Source: NORP233 sp050186825
Lineage (GTDB): Bacteria > Planctomycetota > J058
Direction of reading: 5' to 3'
NCBI GenBank assembly: GCA_050186825.1
Contig: JBFWYD010000049.1
Coordinates: forward strand, 19,594 to 83,593
DNA length: 64,000 bases
Part shown: piece after piece, positions 25,262 to 31,697 of the stretch
How positions within the stretch are numbered: the stretch's first letter is position 1
How the letters are laid out: each line of letters starts with the position of its first letter
The notes under the pieces: model-generated
The model's input: the letters and a program-made list of their open reading frames with translations, nothing else
The model's database searches: none
Told to the model about the DNA's origin: nothing
Program-made: the position numbers and the translations under genes

Positions 25262-27475
25262 CTAGCGCTCGGCGGAGTCGGCGAAGTCGTTGCCGTAGCC
25301 ACCCTGGTCGTCGTAGCCGCCCTCGGCCCCATACCCCTCGGCATAGCCACCCTGGTCGTCGTAGCCGCCCTGCTGGTCGTCGTAGCCGCCCTCGGCGTAG
25401 CCGCCCTGCTCGTCGTAGCCGCCCTCGGCATAGCCGCCCTGCTCGTCGTAGCCGCCCTCGGCGTAGCCGCCCTGCTCGTCGTAGCCGCCCTGCTCGTCGT
25501 AGCCGCCCTCGGCGTAGCCGCCCTGCTCGTCGTAGCCGCCCTCGGCGTACGCGCCCTGCTGGTCGTCGTAGCCTCCCTCGGCGTACGCGCCCTGCTGGTC
25601 GTCGTAGCCGCCCTCGGCATACCCGCCCTGGTCGTCGTAGCCGCCCTCGGCGTACGCGCCTTGCTGATCGTCGTAGCCGCCCTCGGCATACCCGCCCTGG
25701 TCGTCGAAGCCGCCCTCGGCCCCATAACCCTCGGCATACCCGCCCTGGTCGTCGTAGCCCTCGGCATACCCGCCCTGGTCGTCGTAGCCGCCCTGGTCGT
25801 CGTAGCCGCCCTCGGCCGCGGGCTGGCCCGCGTAGGTGGCGTCGGGGCCCTCCTCGAGCAGCCGGGCGATCTCCTGGCCCTTCTGGCTCATCTCCTCCTC
25901 GCTCAGGCCCTGCGCGTCACGCTTGATCTCGGTCTTGACCGACTGACCGGTGTCGTGGTCGCGCGCCATGATGTGGATGCGGCCGTCCTCGGTGTACTGG
26001 TAGGTCACCGAGACCTTGGAGCCCTTGGGCCGGTTGGGCGGCAGATCCGAGATCACGCAGGTGCCGATCTCGACGCACTCCTCCGGGTCCTCGCTCTCGC
26101 CCTCGAGGATCTTGACCTCGACGCTGACCTGGTTGTCCATGGCCGTGCCGAACACCTTGGTCACGTTCGCCGGGAGCGAGGTCTGCTCCGGGATCATGAT
26201 CAGGTTGCGGCGCGAGCCGTCGCGCATCACGGTCACGATGCCGAGCGAGTGGCTGTTGACGTTGGTGACCACCACGCCGCCGAGCAGGCCGACCACGTCC
26301 TCCGGCACGGCCTCCTCGACCGCGGCGCTGGCCACGACGACGCGCTCCTTCTCCTCCTCGCTGGCCGTCCCCTTGTCGACCTTCTCCTTGAGCTCCTTGG
26401 CCTCTCGCACCATCAGGATCGCGGCCCAGTAGGCGGCGCCGATGGCCACGCACTCGTCGGGGTTCACGCCCTTCTCGGTCGGGCGCCCGGTGACGCGCTC
26501 GAGCATGTCCTTGACCACGGGCATGCGGGTCGAGCCGCCGACGGGGATCACGCAGTCGAGCTGCTCCCAGCTCAGGTCGGCCTTCTTGAGCACCACGTCC
26601 ATGTAGGTCTCGGTCTGCTCGAGCAGCGGGAGCGTCAGCTCCTGGAACTCCTCGCGGCTGACCGTGAGCTTGAGGCTCTTGCCCGCGCACTGGGCGAAGA
26701 TCTTGGCCTGAGGCTTCTTGGAGAGCGACTTCTTGGCCTCCTCGACCTTGATCACGAGGTCCTGATAGGACTCCGGGTCCTCGCGCGGGTCGAGGTCGTG
26801 CTCGTCCATGAACTTCTCGGCGACATGGTTCAGCAGCATGTCGTCCCAGTCCTTGCCGCCGAGCCGGCGCTCGCCGTCGGTCGCGAGCACCTTCACGTTG
26901 TTGCCGTCGATGTGCAGGATCGAGACGTCGAAGGTCCCGCCGCCGAGGTCGTAGACCAGCGCCTTGATGTCCTTGTCGAGGTTGTTCATGCCGAAGGCGA
27001 TCGCGGCCGCCGTCGGCTCGTTGAGGATGCCTAGCACGTTCAGGCCCGCGATCTTGCCGGCGTCGCCGGTGGCCTTGCGCTCGTTGTCGTTGAAGTAGGC
27101 CGGGCAGGTGATCACCACGTCGGAGATCTGCTCGCCGAGCTGATCCTCCGCGTCCGAGACGATCCGCTTGAGGATGATCGCGGACAGGATCTCGGGGGTG
27201 TACTCGCGCCCCTCGATCACGCGCACCCAGTCGGGCTCGCCCATGTGGCGCTTGACGAACTGCACCACGTTCTCGGGGTTGCTGACCGCCTGGTTCTTGG
27301 CGATCTTGCCGACGATCACCTCCTCGTCCTCGAACAGGATCACCGAGGGCGTGATGCGCTCGTTGTCGCTGTTGGGGATGATGTCCACCTTCCCGTACTC
27401 GTCGAAGTGCGCGATCGCCGAGTAGGTGGTGCCGAGGTCGATCCCTGCGAGCTTGCGCTTGGCGTCGTCGGACAT
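25262..27475 (-). CDS. dnaK: DnaK-family Hsp70 chaperone with Gly/Tyr/Asp/Gln repeat tail
   Basis: 737 residues. The nucleotide-binding domain is intact: G-I-D-L-G-T-T-Y-S, V-I-T-C-P-A-Y-F, G-I-L-N-E-P-T-A-A-A-I-A-F-G, V-Y-D-L-G-G-G-T-F-D-V-S and V-G-G-S-T-R-M-P. The substrate domain (about 400-530) includes N-V-N-S-H-S-L-G-I. Instead of the usual helical lid, a short helix is followed from about residue 553 by 185 residues built from G-G-Y-D-D-Q, G-G-Y-A-E and G-G-Y-D-E-Q units. The tail resembles prion-like low-complexity sequence. The gene starts 3 bp after the grpE-like stop. It is a chaperone, probably a specialised paralogue and not the housekeeping DnaK. Confidence 0.93.
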   Translation of the reverse strand: MSDDAKRKLAGIDLGTTYSAIAHFDEYGKVDIIPNSDNERITPSVILFEDEEVIVGKIAKNQAVSNPENVVQFVKRHMGEPDWVRVIEGREYTPEILSAIILKRIVSDAEDQLGEQISDVVITCPAYFNDNERKATGDAGKIAGLNVLGILNEPTAAAIAFGMNNLDKDIKALVYDLGGGTFDVSILHIDGNNVKVLATDGERRLGGKDWDDMLLNHVAEKFMDEHDLDPREDPESYQDLVIKVEEAKKSLSKKPQAKIFAQCAGKSLKLTVSREEFQELTLPLLEQTETYMDVVLKKADLSWEQLDCVIPVGGSTRMPVVKDMLERVTGRPTEKGVNPDECVAIGAAYWAAILMVREAKELKEKVDKGTASEEEKERVVVASAAVEEAVPEDVVGLLGGVVVTNVNSHSLGIVTVMRDGSRRNLIMIPEQTSLPANVTKVFGTAMDNQVSVEVKILEGESEDPEECVEIGTCVISDLPPNRPKGSKVSVTYQYTEDGRIHIMARDHDTGQSVKTEIKRDAQGLSEEEMSQKGQEIARLLEEGPDATYAGQPAAEGGYDDQGGYDDQGGYAEGYDDQGGYAEGYGAEGGFDDQGGYAEGGYDDQQGAYAEGGYDDQGGYAEGGYDDQQGAYAEGGYDDQQGAYAEGGYDEQGGYAEGGYDEQGGYDEQGGYAEGGYDEQGGYAEGGYDEQGGYAEGGYDDQQGGYDDQGGYAEGYGAEGGYDDQGGYGNDFADSAER
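25265..25815. repeat. Coding tandem repeats of the Hsp70 tail
   Basis: Units of about 18 to 33 bp, built around CCGCCCTCGGCGTAGCCGCC and CTGCTCGTCGTAGCC variants, recur more than fifteen times in frame and encode the Gly/Tyr/Asp/Gln tail of the Hsp70. Near-identical neighbours suggest recent expansion by slippage or unequal recombination. All copies keep the frame open. Confidence 0.9.
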
Positions 27476-27478
27476 GGG

Positions 27479-29035
27479 CTAGGACTCCTTCTCCTTCAGA
27501 CAACGCTTGACCACGACCTCCTGGGGACGGAGGACCGCACCGTTCATGCGGAACCCCTCGCGGACCACCTGCTCGATGCGGCGGTCCTGCTGGGGATCGT
27601 CGGTTTCCACGCGCCGAATTGGCTTCTGGATCTCGATGTCGAGCACGTCGGGGTAGTCCTCGATGAGCTCGATGTCCCTGCGGTAGAGCACCTCGAGGAT
27701 CTCGTCCCGGATGTGCTTCAGGCTGTCGAGGACCTCCTCCTTCTTGAGGGGCTCCTCGCGCTCTTCGATGTTGCGCAGCATCTGGCGCACGCCGTCGAAG
27801 AGCAGGATGACCTCCTTGAACAGCGGCTTCTGCGCCTTGAGCAGGAAGTCGTCCTTGTACTGACGCAGCTCCTCGTAGAGCTGGTCGTAGGCCTGCTCCT
27901 TGCGCACGCCCGAGCGGGACAGGCGCTGGTAGGCCTCGGCGACCTTGACCGTCTGGTCCTGCACGCTGCGCATGGCCTTGGAGATCGTCTCCATCTCGCC
28001 GCGCAGCCGCTCCATCTCGCGCCCCGGGACGGCGCCCGAGGGCGGCCCGCGGCGCGCGGCAGGCGCCGCGGAGGCAGGGCGCGGGCGAGCGCCAGGAGGA
28101 GCGGGCGGCGCGCTGCCGGGGCGACGGGTGCCGGGCTCGCCCGGCTTGCGCGGGCGGGGCGGGCCGCTCGGGCGAGGACCGCCGGGTCGCGCAGCGCCGC
28201 GGGGAGGCGCGGCGGCGCCGTTGACCGCCGTCGCGACCTCCGAGGAGTCGTCGGTCCCGCCGTCGCCGCCCTCGAGCGGCTCGCCGTCGCTGGAGGCGTC
28301 GTCGCTGGAGGCGTCGTCGCTCGCGACCTCGTCGGTCGTTGCCTCGTCGGTCGTTGCCTCGTCGGTCGTTGCCTCGTCGGTCGTTGCCTCGTCGGTCGTT
28401 GCCTCGTCGGTCGTTGCCTCGTCGGTCGTTGCCTCGTCGGTCGTTGCCTCGTCGCTCGTCTCGGTCGTGGCCTCGTCGGTCGTTGCCTCGTCGGTCGTGG
28501 CCTCGTCGGTCGTGGCCTCGTCGGTCGTCTCGGTCGCGGCCTCGTTACTCGCGACCTCGTCGGTCGCGGCCTCGTCGCTCGTCGCGACCTCGTCGCTCTT
28601 CTCCGCCTTCGGCGCGGTCGCCTCGGGCGAACCCACCGGGGACCCAACCACCTCGGGCGCAGCCACCTCGGAGGCGGCCTCCGCCGCCTCGGGCGTGCCC
28701 TCGGGCTGCTGGAGGCGCTTGACCCGCGCTGTCTCCTTCTTGATGTGACCGGCCGCGCGGCGCTGGAGGCGCTCGAGCTTGTCGCGCACGGCGTCGTCCA
28801 CGCCAGGACGCGCCAGCGCCTGGGCCACGATCGTCAGCGCGCCCTCCGCGTCGTTCTCGAGGTAGCGGGCCAGCGCGACCCGGTAGACCTCGCCCGGATC
28901 CTCGGGGGCCTCGTCCTTGGAACCGGCCTCCCCAGCAACGGGCTCGCTCGCCGCGTCGGGTGCCGGCTCGCCGCTCTCCGGGGCGTCGACTTGGTCGGGG
29001 GCTCCGACCTGATCGACGTTGGGCTCCGCCTCCAT
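27479..29035 (-). CDS. GrpE-like nucleotide exchange factor with TTDEA repeat region
   Basis: 518 residues, more than twice the usual GrpE length. The N-terminal 110 residues are acidic, followed by a TPR-like helical pair. Residues about 165-245 are pentad repeats T-T-D-E-A. A Pro/Arg/Gly-rich linker spans about 265-335. The C-terminal 180 residues form the GrpE-like part: a long coiled coil and a beta domain ending D-R-R-I-E-Q-V-V-R-E-G-F-R-M-N-G-A-V-L-R-P-Q-E-V-V split as the exchange-factor signature V-x-x-G-[FY]-x-x-x-x-x-V-L-R-P. The gene lies 3 bp ahead of dnaK. It should drive ADP release from that Hsp70. The added segments are unlike standard GrpE. Confidence 0.8.
   Translation of the reverse strand: MEAEPNVDQVGAPDQVDAPESGEPAPDAASEPVAGEAGSKDEAPEDPGEVYRVALARYLENDAEGALTIVAQALARPGVDDAVRDKLERLQRRAAGHIKKETARVKRLQQPEGTPEAAEAASEVAAPEVVGSPVGSPEATAPKAEKSDEVATSDEAATDEVASNEAATETTDEATTDEATTDEATTDEATTETSDEATTDEATTDEATTDEATTDEATTDEATTDEATTDEATTDEVASDDASSDDASSDGEPLEGGDGGTDDSSEVATAVNGAAAPPRGAARPGGPRPSGPPRPRKPGEPGTRRPGSAPPAPPGARPRPASAAPAARRGPPSGAVPGREMERLRGEMETISKAMRSVQDQTVKVAEAYQRLSRSGVRKEQAYDQLYEELRQYKDDFLLKAQKPLFKEVILLFDGVRQMLRNIEEREEPLKKEEVLDSLKHIRDEILEVLYRRDIELIEDYPDVLDIEIQKPIRRVETDDPQQDRRIEQVVREGFRMNGAVLRPQEVVVKRCLKEKES
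28331..28450. repeat. Eight perfect 15-bp tandem repeats
   Basis: The unit GTCGGTCGTTGCCTC occurs eight times without mismatch, then continues to about 28560 with substituted copies. It encodes T-T-D-E-A pentads in the GrpE-like protein. The period of 15 preserves the frame, so copy-number change would alter only repeat length. Confidence 0.95.
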
Positions 29036-29050
29036 GCGCTCCCCTCACGA

Positions 29051-29070
29051 GCGCGCCCCAAGGGGCGCGC
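29051..29070. promoter_or_regulatory. GC hairpin in the leader of the grpE-like gene
   Basis: A perfect 20-base palindrome with 9-bp arms and an AA centre lies 15 bases ahead of the grpE-like ATG. A TATACT element on the minus strand just upstream (complement of 29078-29083) could be a -10 box. Together they may form a promoter and regulated leader; no CIRCE-like element is present. Confidence 0.35.
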
Positions 29071-29102
29071 GGTGCGGCAGTATAACCAGGTCACCAGACG
29101 CG

Positions 29103-29137
29103 CGCTCGCCCCCGGAGACGAACGCCGGGGGCGAGCG
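29103..29137 (-). terminator. Hairpin terminator candidate after the 29162 gene
   Basis: A perfect 13-bp stem (29103-29115 with 29125-29137) with a 9-base loop lies 25 bases beyond the stop of the upstream minus-strand gene. No T-tract follows, so termination may be partial or Rho-assisted. It separates the exported-protein pair from the Hsp70 operon. Confidence 0.6.
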
Positions 29138-29161
29138 AAGGGACGCGAGGCGAGGCCCGCG

Positions 29162-30139
29162 CTAGCCGCTCTTGCTGGCCTCGGGCCCCTGCGGCGCGTT
29201 CTTCGTCACCGGGGGCGCCTTCTTCTTCTTGGCGTCGTCGTCCTCGCCGATCTCCATGGTGCTCATGCAGCGCTCGAAGAGCGGGCGCAGCTCCGGCCAC
29301 TCGCTCTCGTGGCAGTAGGAGACGAAGAAGTAGGTGCGCTTGTTCCGGAAGAAGATCTTCCGCAGCGCCATGACCGCGCGCCCGCGCACGACCGTGCGCG
29401 AGCTGAGCACCTGGTCGAAGCCGTTCGGCCGCGTCTTGAGGTGAGCGCGGTCCTTGATCTCGAAGCCGCCCTTGTCGGCCACGCGCCCCAGCCGGTTCTC
29501 GAACCAGTGGAGCTGCTCGTCGGCCTGACCGATCACCGCGGGGCCGCTGAACACGTGGATCCGAGGCTTGTAGCCCTCCTTGCCCTCCTTGGCCTGGAAG
29601 ATCCAGATGTTGTCCTCGACGACGGAGGTCCAGCCCTCGGGCTTGTTGACCTTGAAGGTCCCGCCGTCGACGGCGATCGGGCTCAGGCGCGGACCCTTGG
29701 TCAGCGGGTCGTCGATCACCAGCAGCCCGGTGTCCGCGCCGCCCTCCTGGCGCTTGCGCTTGAGCAGCCACTTCTCGCGCAGCGGGAGCCACTTGGCGTC
29801 GACGGGGAACTTCTCGAGGTCCTCGTACTGCTCCCAGTACTCGTCCGTCGGGGCGTCGAAGTCCTCCTTCTCGGTGTTGCGCCGGTGCCAGCGGATGTTG
29901 TGCGGCGCCGCGCCGTGCTCGAACTTCTGGTGCCCGCGCGTGGCCAGGTGCTTGTACGGCCAGCGCATGATCACCGTCTCGGAGGTGTCCTCCTCCTTGC
30001 GGATGCGCCCGACGAACACGTTCCCGTTGTTGAGGATGATGATCCCCGCCTGCGCGCGCCACGGGCCCGCGCCAGGCGCCAGGACCGGGGCGGCGAGCAG
30101 GCAGGCGCCCGCGATCAAGGTCAGCCGGAGCAGCCGCAT
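29162..30139 (-). CDS. Exported protein of unknown function
   Basis: 325 residues from the ATG at 30139, overlapping the upstream stop as TGATG. A signal peptide is clear (R-L-L-R-L-T-L-I-A-G-A-C-L-L-A-A then A-x-A before A-G-I-I-I-L). The mature protein opens with I-I-L-N-N-G-N-V-F-V-G-R-I-R, a pattern of small beta-barrel modules seen in planctomycete exported proteins. The rest is mixed alpha-beta with many Trp and Arg residues (K-W-L-P-L-R-E-K-W-L-L-K-R), and ends in a Lys-rich tail. I recognise no family. It probably acts in the periplasm with the acidic membrane protein encoded just ahead. Confidence 0.7.
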   Translation of the reverse strand: MRLLRLTLIAGACLLAAPVLAPGAGPWRAQAGIIILNNGNVFVGRIRKEEDTSETVIMRWPYKHLATRGHQKFEHGAAPHNIRWHRRNTEKEDFDAPTDEYWEQYEDLEKFPVDAKWLPLREKWLLKRKRQEGGADTGLLVIDDPLTKGPRLSPIAVDGGTFKVNKPEGWTSVVEDNIWIFQAKEGKEGYKPRIHVFSGPAVIGQADEQLHWFENRLGRVADKGGFEIKDRAHLKTRPNGFDQVLSSRTVVRGRAVMALRKIFFRNKRTYFFVSYCHESEWPELRPLFERCMSTMEIGEDDDAKKKKAPPVTKNAPQGPEASKSG

Positions 30140-31080
30140 CACTTGCCCTCCTCGGTCTTCTTGACCGGCGCCGGCGCCTGCTCGGCCCCAGTCCCTGCGT
30201 TCGTCTTGGCGCTCGCCTCCTCGGCGACCGCGTCCTTCTCGGCCTTGGCGTAGTCCACACCGAAGGCCTTGCACTCGCCGAGCAGGACAAGCCGCAGCAG
30301 CTCCCGCTTCTTCAGCTCGTTGGGCGGGATCGTGTTCCCTTGCGGAACGATCGCCTCGCCCGGACCGCTGGACACCAGGCCCAACTGCTCGCGGAACATC
30401 CACACCCCGCCCGCGCCGAGGGCCAGGAGCACGAGCAGGATCGGCCAGATCCGCAGGCCGCCGCCGCCCGGTGTGAGCGGCTGGGGGCGCGGCATGCTCT
30501 GCGCCGCCTGCTGCTCGGGAGGCAGGATCCGCTTGGTGGTGATCCGGCGGATGATGCTCTCGGCGTCCTGCTGCGAGATCGTCTTGGGCTGGTCGTCGTC
30601 GGCGAACTCTTCGGTGTCGTAGCCGACCTCGGTCTGGGTGGCCATCCCGGTCTCGGCCTCGTCGCTGTGGCCGAGGCTGTCGAAGTAGCTCGGGTCCCCG
30701 TCCGCGGGCGCGCCCTCGTAGTCGCCGTAGTCGTCGTACCCCGTGGCCAGCGGCGTGTCGCCCGCCGGCATCTGGTAGGGGTCCTCGTAGTCCTCGCCGG
30801 CGTAGGGGTCGTCGTACTCCGGCTGCGCCTCCTGCCCGAGGAAGTCGCTGTGGCTGTACGCGGAGTCGCCCTCCTCGACCGGCGGCAGCGCGGGCAGCTC
30901 CTCGGGCTCGCCGCCCAGGTAGCCGACCACCTCCTCCTCCGGGGCCGAAGCCGGCGGGAGGGCGTAGTCCCCGTAGGGATCCTCGGTCGCGGTGTGGTTG
31001 TGGGGGTCGTCCTCGGGGGCGCCGTAGGGGTCGTCGTCCCCCGTGTTCCCACCCAGGTATCCGACGGGCTCGTCGGTCAT
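30139..31080 (-). CDS. Acidic single-pass membrane protein, function unknown
   Basis: 313 residues. The first 165 residues are disordered and very acidic, with repeated V-G-Y-L-G-G, D-D-P-Y and D-Y-x-D-P-Y elements. A conserved-looking helix (T-I-S-Q-Q-D-A-E-S-I-I-R-R-I-T-T-K-R-I-L) precedes one transmembrane segment at about 209-230. The outer part is short and ends in a Lys/Glu/Ala tail. There is no signal peptide. Tyr/Asp/Gly repeats recall the tail of the nearby Hsp70, which could mean a shared assembly partner, but this is inference. The gene heads a two-gene operon and is divergent from the small zinc-ribbon gene. Confidence 0.65.
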   Translation of the reverse strand: MTDEPVGYLGGNTGDDDPYGAPEDDPHNHTATEDPYGDYALPPASAPEEEVVGYLGGEPEELPALPPVEEGDSAYSHSDFLGQEAQPEYDDPYAGEDYEDPYQMPAGDTPLATGYDDYGDYEGAPADGDPSYFDSLGHSDEAETGMATQTEVGYDTEEFADDDQPKTISQQDAESIIRRITTKRILPPEQQAAQSMPRPQPLTPGGGGLRIWPILLVLLALGAGGVWMFREQLGLVSSGPGEAIVPQGNTIPPNELKKRELLRLVLLGECKAFGVDYAKAEKDAVAEEASAKTNAGTGAEQAPAPVKKTEEGK

Positions 31081-31213
31081 TCTCGCGGTCCCTTTCGCCT
31101 AGACACGGTAGGGTCCGGCAATCCTAGACACGCGGGCGATGGCTGGCAAGGGCGCCTTCACCACCACCTTCTGCTTCAATTCGTGTACGAACAACCGCTT
31201 AGGGTGGTTTTCC

Positions 31214-31241
31214 TTGACGTTGCCGCGACGGGTCCTAAGGT
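31214..31241 (+). promoter_or_regulatory. Putative sigma70 promoter for the zinc-ribbon gene
   Basis: TTGACG at 31214-31219 and TAAGGT at 31236-31241 with a 16-base spacer. This is the best -35 match in the window. Transcription would begin near 31249, leaving a leader of about 150 bases that includes the hairpin at 31258-31275. Confidence 0.55.
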
Positions 31242-31257
31242 ATGCGGCTTCCATGGG

Positions 31258-31275
31258 GGTGGTGAGGACACCACC
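31258..31275 (+). promoter_or_regulatory. Leader hairpin
   Basis: GGTGGTG and CACCACC pair over an AGGA loop, about 10 bases after the predicted transcription start. An exposed AGGA in a loop resembles sites bound by CsrA-type proteins, but there is no other support for that. Confidence 0.3.
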
Positions 31276-31402
31276 TCGGGATCGGGAACCAAATCAAAGG
31301 GATCGAGCTCACGCGCTCTCACCGCCGGCCATGAGGTCTCTCTGGCCGGACGTTTCGTGTGGGGGGAAGAGCGCGGGGCGCAACGTGGTAGGTGGCCTAC
31401 GT

Positions 31403-31591
31403 ATGAACTGCGAGTCCTGCAGCGCCGAGATGATCTACCAGTACGACGTGGTCGAGCGCGAGACCATGTTCGTGCTCTGGGACTGCGAGTGCGGGCACAA
31501 GCTCCTCGAGCGCCGTCCGCTCAAGGAGAAGGCGCTGGTCGGCGCCTACGTGGCCCCGATCGCCAGCGCTGACGACGACGACGATCTCTAG
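31403..31591 (+). CDS. Small zinc-ribbon protein
   Basis: 62 residues from the ATG at 31403, chosen because it lies after the promoter and begins directly with the metal site. Cys pairs C-E-S-C and C-E-C-G are spaced about 25 residues apart, consistent with a zinc ribbon or a rubredoxin-like knuckle. The C-terminus ends in six acidic residues. It stands alone between a good promoter and a strong hairpin, and so is a monocistronic unit. Such small ribbons can bind nucleic acid or protein partners; no function can be named. Confidence 0.7.
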   Translation: MNCESCSAEMIYQYDVVERETMFVLWDCECGHKLLERRPLKEKALVGAYVAPIASADDDDDL

Positions 31592-31622
31592 GGTCCCCGC
31601 CGCCAGGCTCGCCTGGTGACCT

Positions 31623-31650
31623 GCTGCCCGGCTCCGAGGAGCCGGGCAGC
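31623..31650 (+). terminator. Terminator-like hairpin after the zinc-ribbon gene
   Basis: A perfect 12-bp stem (31623-31634 with 31639-31650) closes the loop CGAG and is followed by TTCGTGT, a weak T-tract. It lies 32 bases after the stop. Confidence 0.65.
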
Positions 31651-31697
31651 TTCGTGTACGCTCGGCCGCTGAACCCCCGCGCGTCATCCGGATCGCC

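Larger units (their letters stand above)
31081..31402. other. Divergent intergenic region with promoter, direct repeats and leader hairpin
   Basis: 322 bp without a convincing gene. It contains the plus-strand promoter at 31214-31241, a leader hairpin at 31258-31275, and the ten-base direct repeat CCTAGACACG at 31098-31107 and 31123-31132 (25-bp spacing), placed just upstream of the minus-strand gene, where a regulator could bind. It is markedly less GC-rich than the surrounding genes. An in-frame extension of the zinc-ribbon ORF back to 31139 overlaps the promoter and is rejected. Confidence 0.6.

Noticed and set aside
25265..25815. CRISPR-like regular repeats
   Set aside because: No unique spacers; the units are in frame within the Hsp70 gene and encode its tail.
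28331..28450. Tandem repeats as a possible centromere or origin iteron array
   Set aside because: They are codon-phased, 15-bp units inside the GrpE-like gene.
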